DNA of 64,000 bases from Tissierella sp. (GCF_031460495.1 NZ_JAVKTS010000001.1:248001-312000), one strand, 5' to 3'; counted from the stretch's first letter, positions 24,995 through 33,443 are shown. The notes: a model not told the origin generated them from the sequence alone. Made by a program: numbers and translations.

Positions 24995-26125
24995 GTGGCA
25001 AATATTTTTTACATTAATTATTCTGATAATAAATGTCTATATAGTCTTAATATAGAATCAAAACAAAATAAAAAATTAAGCATTTATCCTAGTGAAGTGT
25101 TAGTAATGGAGTATCCATGGATATATTTTACCTATCCAAACAACTCCTACGGTAATTATTATAGTATTATTAGAAAAAATGTTTTAACAGACAAGGAGCA
25201 AGTAATTTGGGAAAATGAATTTTATCATTACCAAATTGATAAAGAATATATCTACATAGTTGGTAAGGGTGGGTCGACTCATGTTATTATGAAAGATGGT
25301 ACATATTGTGTAGAATTTAAGAATCAAGTAGACAGCTTAAATTATTATAATGATGCTATTTATTATAGAGATATAAGTTCAAGAGAAAGTACAGATATAT
25401 ATTGCTGGAATGCAAAGAATGGGACAGAAAAACTGATATTAAAAAATGTTTTGAGATATACAATCAATGATTCCTATATTATTTATGTAAAAGGAGAAGA
25501 TAATTCTATTTATAAATACTGTCTTAATACTCAAAAATCTACTTTATTAGTTTCTATAGAGCTTGATGGTAGAGTAGACTTATCTATTGTAAATAATAAT
25601 CTCTACTATAAAATTAATAATCAATTATATTCAGTTGATATTGATCAAGAAGAAAGAAGAATAGTATGCGATCTTAGTACAATTGTCAAAAAATCCGCTG
25701 GGATAGATTTCAATATATATAGGGTAACTGATGGATGGATTTACTATAATATGATTGTTATTACAGAATGGGGAGTAAGCGATAATGAGTATTTCTGTAT
25801 AGGAAGAATGAAAGTAGATGGAAGCAAAAATGAAACTTTCTATGATGCAGTCCAAACAAGAAGGAGAGTAGTATGGTTTAAAAACAATGTTATTTTTGTG
25901 GATGCAAATGATGGGAAATTGTATAAGTGTGAATTTAATGATTTAGGATATAAAGTATCTATGATTTGTAGTGATAATATTGCTGAATTTGATATTGAAA
26001 AAGCAAGTGGAAGTATTGTCTATTCCGCATCAGAAAATGATTTTTCTATATGTATAATGAATTTAGATGGTACAAATAAGAGAGAACTCACTAAGCAAAA
26101 AACAGATAATTTTATTGTTCCATAA
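24995..26125 (+). CDS. DUF5050-type beta-propeller protein
   Basis: 376 residues made of repeated short beta strands with the recurring pattern Y-I-Y/W-IYFTYP...SLNI, IYIVGKGGS, ILYKINNQLYSVD, matching the DUF5050 beta-propeller family. No signal peptide is visible, so it may act in the cytoplasm. The start is GTG 24995 with AAGGAAAGG upstream. Such proteins usually serve as recognition or scaffold modules; the partner is unknown. Confidence 0.7.
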   Translation: MANIFYINYSDNKCLYSLNIESKQNKKLSIYPSEVLVMEYPWIYFTYPNNSYGNYYSIIRKNVLTDKEQVIWENEFYHYQIDKEYIYIVGKGGSTHVIMKDGTYCVEFKNQVDSLNYYNDAIYYRDISSRESTDIYCWNAKNGTEKLILKNVLRYTINDSYIIYVKGEDNSIYKYCLNTQKSTLLVSIELDGRVDLSIVNNNLYYKINNQLYSVDIDQEERRIVCDLSTIVKKSAGIDFNIYRVTDGWIYYNMIVITEWGVSDNEYFCIGRMKVDGSKNETFYDAVQTRRRVVWFKNNVIFVDANDGKLYKCEFNDLGYKVSMICSDNIAEFDIEKASGSIVYSASENDFSICIMNLDGTNKRELTKQKTDNFIVP

Positions 26126-26153
26126 ACTTTAAAATAGTTAGAACGCATTCTTT

Positions 26154-26285
26154 AATGATGCTTTTAATAGATCTGATGCTACGATGTACAAATCAATTTC
26201 ACAAAAAATAAAAAAGATATCATAATAGACCAAAACAAGCAAGGCACATATGGCCATGTCGTAGAATGACTTGCTTGTTTTTTTG
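26154..26285 (+). pseudogene. Mosaic remnant: GGDEF tail joined to kinase tail and hairpin
   Basis: Bases 26154-26196 encode DAFNRSDATMYKS, the C-terminal signature of a GGDEF domain (compare DALKRSDAAMYKS in the gene at 34723). At the shared run CAAATCAA the sequence switches to one matching the last bases of the kinase gene and its downstream hairpin (CAAAAAATA, ATAATAGAC, GGCCATGTCGTAG). The hairpin AAACAAGCAAG/CTTGCTTGTTT (26233-26243/26270-26280) is followed by T4 and may now terminate the DUF5050 gene. The 26126-26407 gap holds nothing else. Confidence 0.7.
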
Positions 26286-26407
26286 TTATGCCTTATTTAT
26301 TTTTTCCTCATATGGTAGTATGTGGAATAGCCTTGTGATAAAATGTAATTGAATCACTTAGGATGGCCTTGTAATGAAGATTATATAAAAATATATCGGA
26401 GGAAAAA

Positions 26408-27508
26408 ATGGAAAGCTATAAACAGGGGAAAAAGAAAACAAAAAAAGTTATCTTAATAATAGTTTTGGCTGTTGTTGTTGGGTTCGGTGGATATTGTATT
26501 TATGGTTCATACAAAATTAATCAGTTATCAACTATGACATTTAAGGATATGCTTACTTATACAACCGAAGATAATAAAGATGCAATTATAACCGTGGGAA
26601 TTATACAGAATGACAAAATGACATACGATGTTTATGGTGAGAATGGAATTAAATTATCCCCAGTAGAACATACTTATGAAATTGGATCTATTACAAAAAC
26701 ATTTACCACATCATTGATGTGCAAAGCTGTTAGCGAAGGGAGAGCCAGCTTTGATGATCAAATTGATAAATACTTGAGTCTTCAGGAGAAAGACTATTAT
26801 CCAACAATTGGCAAGCTATTGACCCATACATCTGGATATAAGGGACATTATTTCGAAAAGCCTATGATTTCCAATTTTCTACAGAAACAAAATGACTTCA
26901 ATGGTATATCTGAAGAAATGCTCATAGAAAGACTAGGAAAAATCAACCTCAACGACTCTGATTATTCATATAAGTATTCTAATTTTGGGATGGCAACTTT
27001 AGGCGTGGTGCTGGAGCGAATATATAATAAAGACTATACACCATTGATAAATGATTATATTTCAGAAGATTTAGGTCTAAAAAACACAAGAATTTCAGGT
27101 GGATCTGGGGATTTAGGGAACTACTGGAAATGGTCAAAGTCAGATGCATATATGCCTGCTGGTGCACTATTATCGAATATTACTGATATGATGAAATATT
27201 TGAAAATAAATATGGATGAAAAACCAGAATATTTGTCTATGTCACATGAAGTATTAGCTGAAGTAAAGGCTACGACTGGAACATATGGAAAAATGGGAAT
27301 ACATATAGATGCTGTTGGTGCTGGCTGGATGATTGATGATAAAAATAATATTATTTGGCATAATGGCGCAACGGGAAATTACAACACCTATATTGGATTC
27401 GATATAGAAAATCAAATTGGAGTAGTTATATTATCAAATTTGTCGCCAGATTATAGAATTCCTGCAACTATCATGGGAATTGAAGTTCTGACATCTTTAC
27501 AGAAGTGA
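26408..27508 (+). CDS. Membrane-anchored serine hydrolase (beta-lactamase/PBP4-like)
   Basis: 366 residues: N-terminal membrane helix (about 12-34), then a class C beta-lactamase/DD-peptidase-like fold facing outward. Catalytic elements are SITK (SxxK, about 96-99), YSN in YKYSNFGM, and HNG in WHNGATGNY. Most such proteins are peptidases or esterases acting on cell-wall or small peptide substrates rather than true beta-lactamases. CGGAGG precedes the ATG. The gene stands alone and converges on bioY. Confidence 0.85.
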   Translation: MESYKQGKKKTKKVILIIVLAVVVGFGGYCIYGSYKINQLSTMTFKDMLTYTTEDNKDAIITVGIIQNDKMTYDVYGENGIKLSPVEHTYEIGSITKTFTTSLMCKAVSEGRASFDDQIDKYLSLQEKDYYPTIGKLLTHTSGYKGHYFEKPMISNFLQKQNDFNGISEEMLIERLGKINLNDSDYSYKYSNFGMATLGVVLERIYNKDYTPLINDYISEDLGLKNTRISGGSGDLGNYWKWSKSDAYMPAGALLSNITDMMKYLKINMDEKPEYLSMSHEVLAEVKATTGTYGKMGIHIDAVGAGWMIDDKNNIIWHNGATGNYNTYIGFDIENQIGVVILSNLSPDYRIPATIMGIEVLTSLQK

Positions 27509-27532
27509 TTATTTATTCTTACAAAGTATTTC

Positions 27533-28096
27533 CTAAAGTTGAAATAAATTAGCCTTAACTAAACTATTGCGAATTTTAGGACCTATATATGCCGAGATTG
27601 CTATTTTAATCAGGTCCCCAGGTATGAAAGGAATAACACCTGCAGCAAGAGCTGTCTTAGCTGATATATTTGCTTGATATGCTAACCATGCAGTGCCAAA
27701 TATGTAGCAAACAGCTGTACCTAGGATCATACCTACAATACATAAATACCATTTATCAAAAAACTTATCAATAAAAAATCCAGCTATAAGTGCCATAAAA
27801 ACAAAACCTATAAGATAACCGCCTGTTGGCCCCAAAAGTTTAGATGGGCCACTGGTGAAGCCCGAGAATACTGGGACACCAGCAAAACCAACCAATAAAT
27901 ATATGATTAAGCTTAGAGTTCCCTTTTTCATTCCTAGGGTGTATAGTGTAATGTAAATTGCAAGGATTGTAAATGAGATTGGCACCAAACCAATAGGTAT
28001 GGATAAAGGCCCTAGTATACATATTACTGCAGCCATAAGTCCTATGCTTGCCATTTGATAAACCTTTGATTTGTTTGCAGAATTACTATTTCCCAT
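27533..28096 (-). CDS. bioY: Biotin transporter substrate-binding subunit BioY
   Basis: 187 residues with about six membrane helices and the BioY signatures LGPLSIPIGLVPISFTILA, FSGFTSGPSKLLGPTGGYLIGF and PGDLIKI. BioY is the S-component of ECF transporters and imports biotin, alone or with a shared ECF module encoded elsewhere. GGAGGG precedes the ATG on this strand. Its promoter, TTGACA-N17-TATATT on the minus strand, has the -35 inside one arm of the BirA operator, so BirA should repress it when biotin is plentiful. Confidence 0.95.
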   Translation of the reverse strand: MGNSNSANKSKVYQMASIGLMAAVICILGPLSIPIGLVPISFTILAIYITLYTLGMKKGTLSLIIYLLVGFAGVPVFSGFTSGPSKLLGPTGGYLIGFVFMALIAGFFIDKFFDKWYLCIVGMILGTAVCYIFGTAWLAYQANISAKTALAAGVIPFIPGDLIKIAISAYIGPKIRNSLVKANLFQL

Positions 28097-28201
28097 AATT
28101 ATTTCCCTCCATGTGAATAATCTAATTGTCTTAGTATGAGCTTTATTAATTCAAGATTGTATGTAATTAATCATAATACATATTTAAATATACCTTATCC
28201 A

Positions 28202-28247
28202 AAAAGCATTGTCAACCAAAAATAAATAATAGGTTGACAATGCTTTT
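28202..28247. promoter_or_regulatory. BirA operator between bioY and birA
   Basis: A perfect inverted repeat, AAAAGCATTGTCAACC (28202-28217) and its complement (28232-28247), with a 14-nt spacer. The core TTGTCAACC-N14-GGTTGACAA matches the BirA box found before biotin genes in Firmicutes. It covers the bioY -35 and may also affect birA. Confidence 0.92.
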
Positions 28248-28336
28248 GCTTTATATATTCTTTTTAATATTTACTTCTTTAATTAAGTAAAAACTATGAT
28301 AAAATAGCTATAAGATATATATTGGAGTGTGTATAC

Positions 28337-29314
28337 ATGAAAAGAAAAATTTTAGAATTGTTAAAGAGCAATGATGGATTCATATCGGGTCAAAGAATTT
28401 CTGAAGAGTGTGAAGTAAGTAGAACTTCCATTTGGAAATATATTAATTCCTTAAAAGAAGATGGCTATGAGATAGAATCAGTTTCTAGAAAGGGATACAA
28501 ATTAATTTCCTGCCCTGATTTGCTTACATATGAGGAAGCAAAAAAATATTTAGATACTAAATATTTAGGGAATGAAATAATTCATTTTGAATCCATAGAT
28601 TCTACCAATAATTATGCTAAAAATATTGCAATGGATAAAGCTGAAGGTACTGTTATAACTGCAGAACAACAAATCTCAGGCAAAGGTCGTCTAGGAAGAA
28701 ATTGGACATCTCCATCAAGAAAAGGTATATATTTATCTCTTATCTTAAAACCAAATCTTGAACCAAATAAAGTAGCTAAGTTAACCTTAATAGGGGCTGC
28801 AGCAGTCCATTTGGCTTTAAATGAAATGAATATAGATTCCAAGATAAAATGGCCTAACGATATAGTTATAAGTGGAAAAAAGCTATGTGGTATCCTTACT
28901 GAAATGAGCTGCGAATTAAATAAGATAAATTACATAGTCATTGGAATAGGCATCAATGCTAACTTAGATGAAGATGATTTTACTGATGATTTGAAAGATA
29001 AGGCAACATCATTAAAAATATTTACAGGTGAAAAGATAGAACGCAACAAACTACTTGCATTGGTTTTAAATCATTTTGAAAAACTTTATGACTCCTTTAA
29101 AGAAGATTTCAATTTATTAGAAGCTATTGAAATATGCAGAAAACACTCTGCCTTGATTGGAAAAGAAGTTCAGATAATCAAAGATGGTGGTATTAAGATA
29201 GGTAAAGCTATTGACTTAAATGATGAAGGAGAACTTATAGTAGAATTTGAAGATGGTATAGAAAATATATATTCTGGGGAAGTATCAGTAAGAGGCTTAA
29301 ATAATTATATTTAA
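28337..29314 (+). CDS. birA: Bifunctional biotin-protein ligase / biotin repressor BirA
   Basis: 325 residues: N-terminal winged helix for DNA binding (about 1-60, FISGQRISEECEVSRTSIWKY), then a ligase core with GKGRLGRNWTSP, KWPNDI and a C-terminal SH3-like domain. It makes biotinyl-AMP, attaches biotin to carboxylase subunits, and as the biotinyl-AMP-bound dimer represses biotin genes. The presence of the winged helix and the adjacent BirA box supports the bifunctional form. ATG 28337 is chosen over TTG 28322, which lies at the ribosome site GGAG. Its stop codon lies within a hairpin (29291-29320). Confidence 0.95.
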   Translation: MKRKILELLKSNDGFISGQRISEECEVSRTSIWKYINSLKEDGYEIESVSRKGYKLISCPDLLTYEEAKKYLDTKYLGNEIIHFESIDSTNNYAKNIAMDKAEGTVITAEQQISGKGRLGRNWTSPSRKGIYLSLILKPNLEPNKVAKLTLIGAAAVHLALNEMNIDSKIKWPNDIVISGKKLCGILTEMSCELNKINYIVIGIGINANLDEDDFTDDLKDKATSLKIFTGEKIERNKLLALVLNHFEKLYDSFKEDFNLLEAIEICRKHSALIGKEVQIIKDGGIKIGKAIDLNDEGELIVEFEDGIENIYSGEVSVRGLNNYI

Positions 29315-29320
29315 GCCTCT
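29291..29320. terminator. Hairpin overlapping the birA stop codon
   Basis: AGAGGCTTAAATA pairs with TATTTAAGCCTCT; the T-run is poor. It lies between convergent birA and the beta-helix gene and may act as a weak terminator for either. Confidence 0.5.
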
Positions 29321-29334
29321 TAAACATTTTCTAA

Positions 29335-30306
29335 CTACAAGGCCCAGGCAGGTCTTTTTAGTGTTTCAACATTTTCTCCGATGCTTTCTGCAGGGAAGCC
29401 TTCTATGATTTGGTTATCATCAAAAACACTTCTTTGCTTAACTAAGCTTCCAGACTTAACCAGGGTATTGTTGCCTAATTTGCTATAGTCACAAACTATT
29501 GAACCTGATTCTATTATGCTGTTTGAACCAATATTTGTGCCATGAATTATACAGCTAGGACCAATAGTTACATTATCACCAATGACCAATTCATTATCAG
29601 GCAATAAATGCAAGACAGAATTTTCCAGTATTTGAACATTGTCACCAATCTTTACTGGACCATGTGAGTTTCCGACTATTCTTACACCAGAAGCAATTAC
29701 AGAATTCTTTCCTATTATAACATCTCCTGTGACTTCAGCTGAATCATATATAATAGCAGATTCAGATACTACAGGATACTTTGTACCATATTCATATAAT
29801 TTCCCCATTTTTTCACCTTCCTTTGCTTGCTTATTGATTATATTTTCTACATATGTGCTTATTGAAATATCCTTGTTTCTCATTCTTGATATCATATTTT
29901 TATCTTCCACAGTCAGACTCCTTATTATTCTGCCTGGTCTTCCTACTACTACAGATCCATCAGGAATAACACATCCCTCTGGAATTATTGTTCCTTCTCC
30001 AAATATACACATATTTCCGATTTTTGAGTTTGGAAGAAAAATAACTCCATTTCCTATTTCACATAAATCACCAATTTCTGCTCCAATAGCAATACATTTA
30101 TGGCCAAAAATAGTCTTGCTCCCTACTTTTAAGGGGTGTTCAGGGCTACCAATAAGTACAGAATTTTCAAGAACCCAGGATGAATTTCCAATGGTCAAGG
30201 AATCATCAATTGAACGGAGAACTGAGCCCTGTGCAATATAAACATTATCTCCCAGTCTTAACTTACCAATTAATCTTGCTGAATCATCAATTCTCAAATT
30301 TGACAT
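29335..30306 (-). CDS. Duplicated left-handed beta-helix protein (gamma-carbonic anhydrase-like)
   Basis: 323 residues containing two homologous hexapeptide-repeat halves (about 1-155 and 165-323), each like a full gamma-carbonic anhydrase/acetyltransferase monomer (IGDNVYIAQGSVLR, then GKNSVIASGVRIV). In the second half the zinc-site pattern is incomplete: TIGPSCIIHG has Pro where the first His of the GHxxxxH motif belongs. In the first half GHKCIA and SPEHPLKVG hold the candidate His. Carbonic anhydrase activity is therefore uncertain; a structural or acyltransferase role is possible. GGAGGT precedes the start; monocistronic. Confidence 0.8.
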   Translation of the reverse strand: MSNLRIDDSARLIGKLRLGDNVYIAQGSVLRSIDDSLTIGNSSWVLENSVLIGSPEHPLKVGSKTIFGHKCIAIGAEIGDLCEIGNGVIFLPNSKIGNMCIFGEGTIIPEGCVIPDGSVVVGRPGRIIRSLTVEDKNMISRMRNKDISISTYVENIINKQAKEGEKMGKLYEYGTKYPVVSESAIIYDSAEVTGDVIIGKNSVIASGVRIVGNSHGPVKIGDNVQILENSVLHLLPDNELVIGDNVTIGPSCIIHGTNIGSNSIIESGSIVCDYSKLGNNTLVKSGSLVKQRSVFDDNQIIEGFPAESIGENVETLKRPAWAL

Positions 30307-30482
30307 GACTTACCTCCTTTAATATTTAATTTTTATCATTATATTTTGCTTTGAATTGATTTTGCCTCATATGATTCTCTACTTGCGAATCCATATCTTT
30401 TCCCAATTTTCAGCGGTTTTCTTAACATCTTATGGGTAATAATATTATAGCATAAGAAAAAATAAAATAGTTTTTTTAAATT

Positions 30483-30524
30483 TTGATGTAGGTCAATTTT
30501 ATTTATTTAAATCCTTGCTATAAT
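30483..30524 (+). promoter_or_regulatory. Crp/Fnr-type class II promoter of the RIC-like protein gene
   Basis: TTGATGTAGGTCAA (30483-30496) is an FNR-type half-site pair, followed after exactly 22 nt by TATAAT (30519-30524). The box centre lies 41.5 nt before the predicted start at about 30531, the class II position. The same geometry is found at 32915-32956 and, on the minus strand, at 58582-58623. No good -35 is present, as expected for an activated promoter. Confidence 0.85.
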
Positions 30525-30570
30525 AAGACCATAGAAGTTAAGAGAAAATAAAAAAGAAAGAGGAGATAAT

Positions 30571-30867
30571 ATGAAATCAACATTTAATCAAGTTAATGAA
30601 GGTAATTTTAAAAAGTTAAAGCTTTATGTACCAGTTGTAGCACGAGTTCATGGAGGAAGTCACCCAGAGTTTCATGAAGTACACAAACTATATGACACAA
30701 TCATAGAGAAAACAAAAGAAGCAGGAGCAGAAAAACCTGAACTAAATGAAGAGTTTGCAAAATTACGTGAGATTACAGATAACTATACAGTTCCAGGTGA
30801 TGTATGCGAAAGTTATGAAGCAGTATACAATATGTTATCTGAAGTAGATAAATCATATCAAGCTTAA
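30571..30867 (+). CDS. Truncated RIC/hemerythrin-like protein
   Basis: 98 residues. The segments VHGGSHPEFHEVHKLYD and LREITDNYTVPGDVCESY match the middle of the YtfE/ScdA (RIC) iron-sulfur repair hemerythrin domain, but the first and last metal-binding helices with their His and Glu ligands are missing, so a canonical di-iron site is unlikely. GAGGAG precedes the ATG. It is the first gene of a unit with the P-type ATPase and is driven by a Crp/Fnr-type promoter. A stress or metal-related role is inferred from context; no reaction can be stated. Confidence 0.65.
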   Translation: MKSTFNQVNEGNFKKLKLYVPVVARVHGGSHPEFHEVHKLYDTIIEKTKEAGAEKPELNEEFAKLREITDNYTVPGDVCESYEAVYNMLSEVDKSYQA

Positions 30868-30889
30868 AGAGAATTTTTTTATAAGTTTA

Positions 30890-30927
30890 CTTGAATTGAT
30901 TCGAAGTCAATTTCGAATCAATTCAAG
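30890..30927 (+). repeat. Hairpin between the RIC-like gene and the ATPase gene
   Basis: CTTGAATTGATTCGA (30890-30904) pairs perfectly with TCGAATCAATTCAAG (30913-30927). No T-run follows, so it may be a partial terminator or an mRNA processing/stability element that sets the ratio of the two products. Confidence 0.6.
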
Positions 30928-31018
30928 ATACTTAAACAGGATATACTAAAATAATATAATGAAAAAATATAAAAAAATATATGGGAATAGAGTAATTGGA
31001 ATAGAGAGGAGAGTAAAT

Positions 31019-32875
31019 ATGCAAAAATTTATACTAGGCAGAAAAAACCATATAACAGTAGTTAGTGCAATCTTAATTGCAATAGCATTTATTAGTGAAT
31101 TAGGTTTTCATAATGAAGTAATATTTACTTGGACCTTGGTTATTGCTTCAATATTAGGTGTTGCACCTATAGCAATCCAAGCATATCAAGCATTAAGAGT
31201 AAAAGTTGTCAGTATCGATGTTTTAGTTACAATCGCCGTTTTAGGTGCATTTTTCATTAAAAACTTTGAAGAATCAGCCATAGTAACATTCTTGTTCTTA
31301 TTCGGAGCTTATCTAGAGCAACGTACACTAAACAAAACCCGTTCCGCAATAAAAGAATTAACTGAAATGGCACCAGAAAGTGCTTTGAAACAAATGGAAA
31401 ATGGAGAATTTGAAGAAGTAGAAGTAGATGATGTAGATGTAGGAGATATATTACTAGTTAAAACAGGTGCAAAGGTTCCTGTAGATGGAACAGTATTAAC
31501 AGGGGAAGGCAGTATCAATGAAGCAAGTATAACAGGGGAATCAATACCAGTAAGTAAAGAAAAAGGATCAAATGTATTTGCAGGAACAATCTTAGATAAT
31601 GGAACAATACAAATAGTAGCAGACAAAGTAGGAGAAGACACAACATTTGGTAAAATTATAGAATTAGTAGAAGAAGCTCAAGATTCCAAATCAGAAGCAG
31701 AAAGATTTATAGATAGATTTTCAAAATGGTATACACCAGCAGTTCTAGTTTTATCATTTATAGTATGGATATTCTCAAAAGATGTAGAACTAGCAATTAC
31801 TATATTAGTACTAGGTTGCCCAGGAGCATTGGTAATAGGTGTACCAGTATCAAATGTAGCAGGTATAGGAAACGGAGCGCGTCATGGAGTTCTATTAAAA
31901 GGTAGTGAAGTAATAAGTGATTTCAGTAGACTAGACACAATGGTATTTGATAAAACAGGTACCTTAACAGTAGGAAACCCATCAGTAGCAGAAAAGCTAT
32001 ACTATGGAGAAAATATAGAAGAAACATTAGGATATCTAGCAAGTATAGAAAGAGAATCAGATCATCCATTAGCAAAAGCAGTATTAGTAGAAATAGGAGA
32101 AACAGAGTTTTCGGAAGTAACAGATACAGAAGTAGTAAAAGGCGGAGGAATAGTAGCAAGAGTAAACAATCGTAGAGTAGCAGTAGGAAATGTAGCCTTA
32201 ATGGAAAAAGAAAATGTAAAATTAGACGAAAAGGCAAAAGAAGACATAGCACGCTTTGAAAAGGCAGGAAACTCACTAGTAATAACATCAGTAGATGGAG
32301 AACTAAAAGTATTAATGGGAGTAAGAGACCAGATTCGCCCAGGAGTAAAAGAAGATCTACAAAGATTAAAGAAATTAGGAGTAAAAAACCTAGTAATGCT
32401 ATCAGGGGACAACCAAGGAACAGTAGATGTAGTAAGTAAAGAACTAGGCTTAACTGAAGCCCATGGAAATATGTTACCAGAGCATAAATCAGAATATGTA
32501 AAAATGTTAATCGAAGAAAAAGGTCAAATCGTAGCATTTGTAGGAGACGGGGTAAATGATAGTCCATCATTAGCCTTAGCAAATATAGGAATAGCAATGG
32601 GAAGTGGAACAGATGTAGCAATAGAAACCTCAGATGTAGTATTGATGAATTCAGACTTTAGTCGCTTGCCACATGCCTTAGGTCTAACAAAAGCAACAGC
32701 TAACAACATGCGCCAAAATATCTTTATCGCAATAGGGGTAGTATTAGTCCTATTAGCCAGCGTATTCTTCAGTGATTGGATGAACATGTCTATAGGTATG
32801 TTAGTACATGAAGGAAGTATATTAGTAGTAATATTAAACGGCATGAGGCTTCTTCGTTACAAATTAAAATATTAG
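31019..32875 (+). CDS. P1B-type metal-transporting ATPase with CPG motif
   Basis: 618-residue membrane pump. DKTGT phosphorylation site at D311, actuator TGES, HP locus SDHPLAKA (about 345-352) and GDGVNDS are all intact. The membrane metal site is C267-P268-G269 rather than CPC or SPC, so the usual second Cys is missing and the ion cannot be predicted from motif rules. There is no N-terminal HMA domain; separate HMA proteins are encoded next door and at 58.3 kb. ATG 31019 is chosen for the GAGGAGAG upstream; the 20 codons before it lack a ribosome site. Codon usage is strikingly A-rich. Co-regulated with genes at 30571 and 32990. Confidence 0.9.
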   Translation: MQKFILGRKNHITVVSAILIAIAFISELGFHNEVIFTWTLVIASILGVAPIAIQAYQALRVKVVSIDVLVTIAVLGAFFIKNFEESAIVTFLFLFGAYLEQRTLNKTRSAIKELTEMAPESALKQMENGEFEEVEVDDVDVGDILLVKTGAKVPVDGTVLTGEGSINEASITGESIPVSKEKGSNVFAGTILDNGTIQIVADKVGEDTTFGKIIELVEEAQDSKSEAERFIDRFSKWYTPAVLVLSFIVWIFSKDVELAITILVLGCPGALVIGVPVSNVAGIGNGARHGVLLKGSEVISDFSRLDTMVFDKTGTLTVGNPSVAEKLYYGENIEETLGYLASIERESDHPLAKAVLVEIGETEFSEVTDTEVVKGGGIVARVNNRRVAVGNVALMEKENVKLDEKAKEDIARFEKAGNSLVITSVDGELKVLMGVRDQIRPGVKEDLQRLKKLGVKNLVMLSGDNQGTVDVVSKELGLTEAHGNMLPEHKSEYVKMLIEEKGQIVAFVGDGVNDSPSLALANIGIAMGSGTDVAIETSDVVLMNSDFSRLPHALGLTKATANNMRQNIFIAIGVVLVLLASVFFSDWMNMSIGMLVHEGSILVVILNGMRLLRYKLKY

Positions 32876-32914
32876 AAAAATATATAATAATAAATAAACA
32901 TATAAAATGAAATT

Positions 32915-32956
32915 TTGATTTAGGTCAAATTAAAACAAAGGATAATGGTATATAAT
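32915..32956 (+). promoter_or_regulatory. Crp/Fnr-type class II promoter of the HMA gene
   Basis: TTGATTTAGGTCAA (32915-32928), then 22 nt, then TATAAT (32951-32956), so the box is centred at -41.5 relative to a start near 32963. The geometry is identical to the promoters at 30483 and 58582. Confidence 0.85.
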
Positions 32957-32989
32957 ATAAATAACAAGAAAAACAAAGGAGAGATGAAA

Positions 32990-33223
32990 ATGCAAAAAGC
33001 AACTATACAATTAGAAACTTTAACATGTCCATCATGTATGCTAAAGATAGAAGCTGCCGTAAAGACTTTAGATGGTATAGACAAAGAAAGCTTAAATGTA
33101 TCATTTAACTCAAGTAAAGTAAAATTAAACTTTGATGATGAAAAAGTATCAATAACAGATATCGAAAATGCTATCGATAAAGTAGGATATGAAGTTAAAA
33201 AATCTCAAGTAAAAGCATTATAA
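32990..33223 (+). CDS. Heavy-metal-associated (HMA) domain protein
   Basis: 77 residues forming one ferredoxin-like HMA domain with the metal-binding CxxC in TCPSCMLKIE. It should carry a soft metal ion such as Cu(I) or Zn(II) to a partner pump, presumably the CPG ATPase encoded just upstream. The start is ATG 32990, supported by AAAGGAGAG; earlier ATG codons at 32945 lie before the predicted transcription start and cannot be used. It has its own Crp/Fnr-type promoter and terminator. A paralogue of almost the same length is encoded at 58327. Confidence 0.88.
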   Translation: MQKATIQLETLTCPSCMLKIEAAVKTLDGIDKESLNVSFNSSKVKLNFDDEKVSITDIENAIDKVGYEVKKSQVKAL

Positions 33224-33282
33224 GAAAAAACTGACCCTCATGATCTAGAACAACATTCTAGCCATGAGGGTCAGTTTTTATT
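33224..33282 (+). terminator. Strong terminator after the HMA gene
   Basis: AAAAACTGACCCTCATG pairs with CATGAGGGTCAGTTTTT, extended by CTAGAA/TTCTAG closer to the loop, and followed by T-rich sequence. It also isolates the following serine hydrolase gene. Confidence 0.92.
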
Positions 33283-33443
33283 ATTAATTATCATAATATA
33301 AATAATGCTATACTTTAATCATTGATAGAATATTTACAAAAAGAGAGAAAAAAGAAAGATTATACTATATAATAGAATGAAACAATAGGGGTTTGAGGGA
33401 TAGCAAGGCAAAAGTTCTTATTAAATAAAAAGGGGAAATGGCT

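Noticed and set aside
24995-26125. Secreted sensor domain
   Set aside because: The N-terminus lacks a signal peptide or membrane helix, so the beta-propeller protein is treated as cytoplasmic.
26187-26285. A third copy of the whole kinase gene end
   Set aside because: The bases before CAAATCAA encode a GGDEF tail, not kinase sequence, so only the extreme 3' end and hairpin derive from the kinase locus.
29639-30241. 200-codon plus-strand frame opposite the beta-helix gene
   Set aside because: It lies wholly within the well-supported hexapeptide-repeat gene and has no family resemblance or ribosome site.
31923-32621. Long leucine-rich open frame on the minus strand
   Set aside because: It mirrors the A-rich coding strand of the P-type ATPase, has no ribosome site and is a shadow of that gene.
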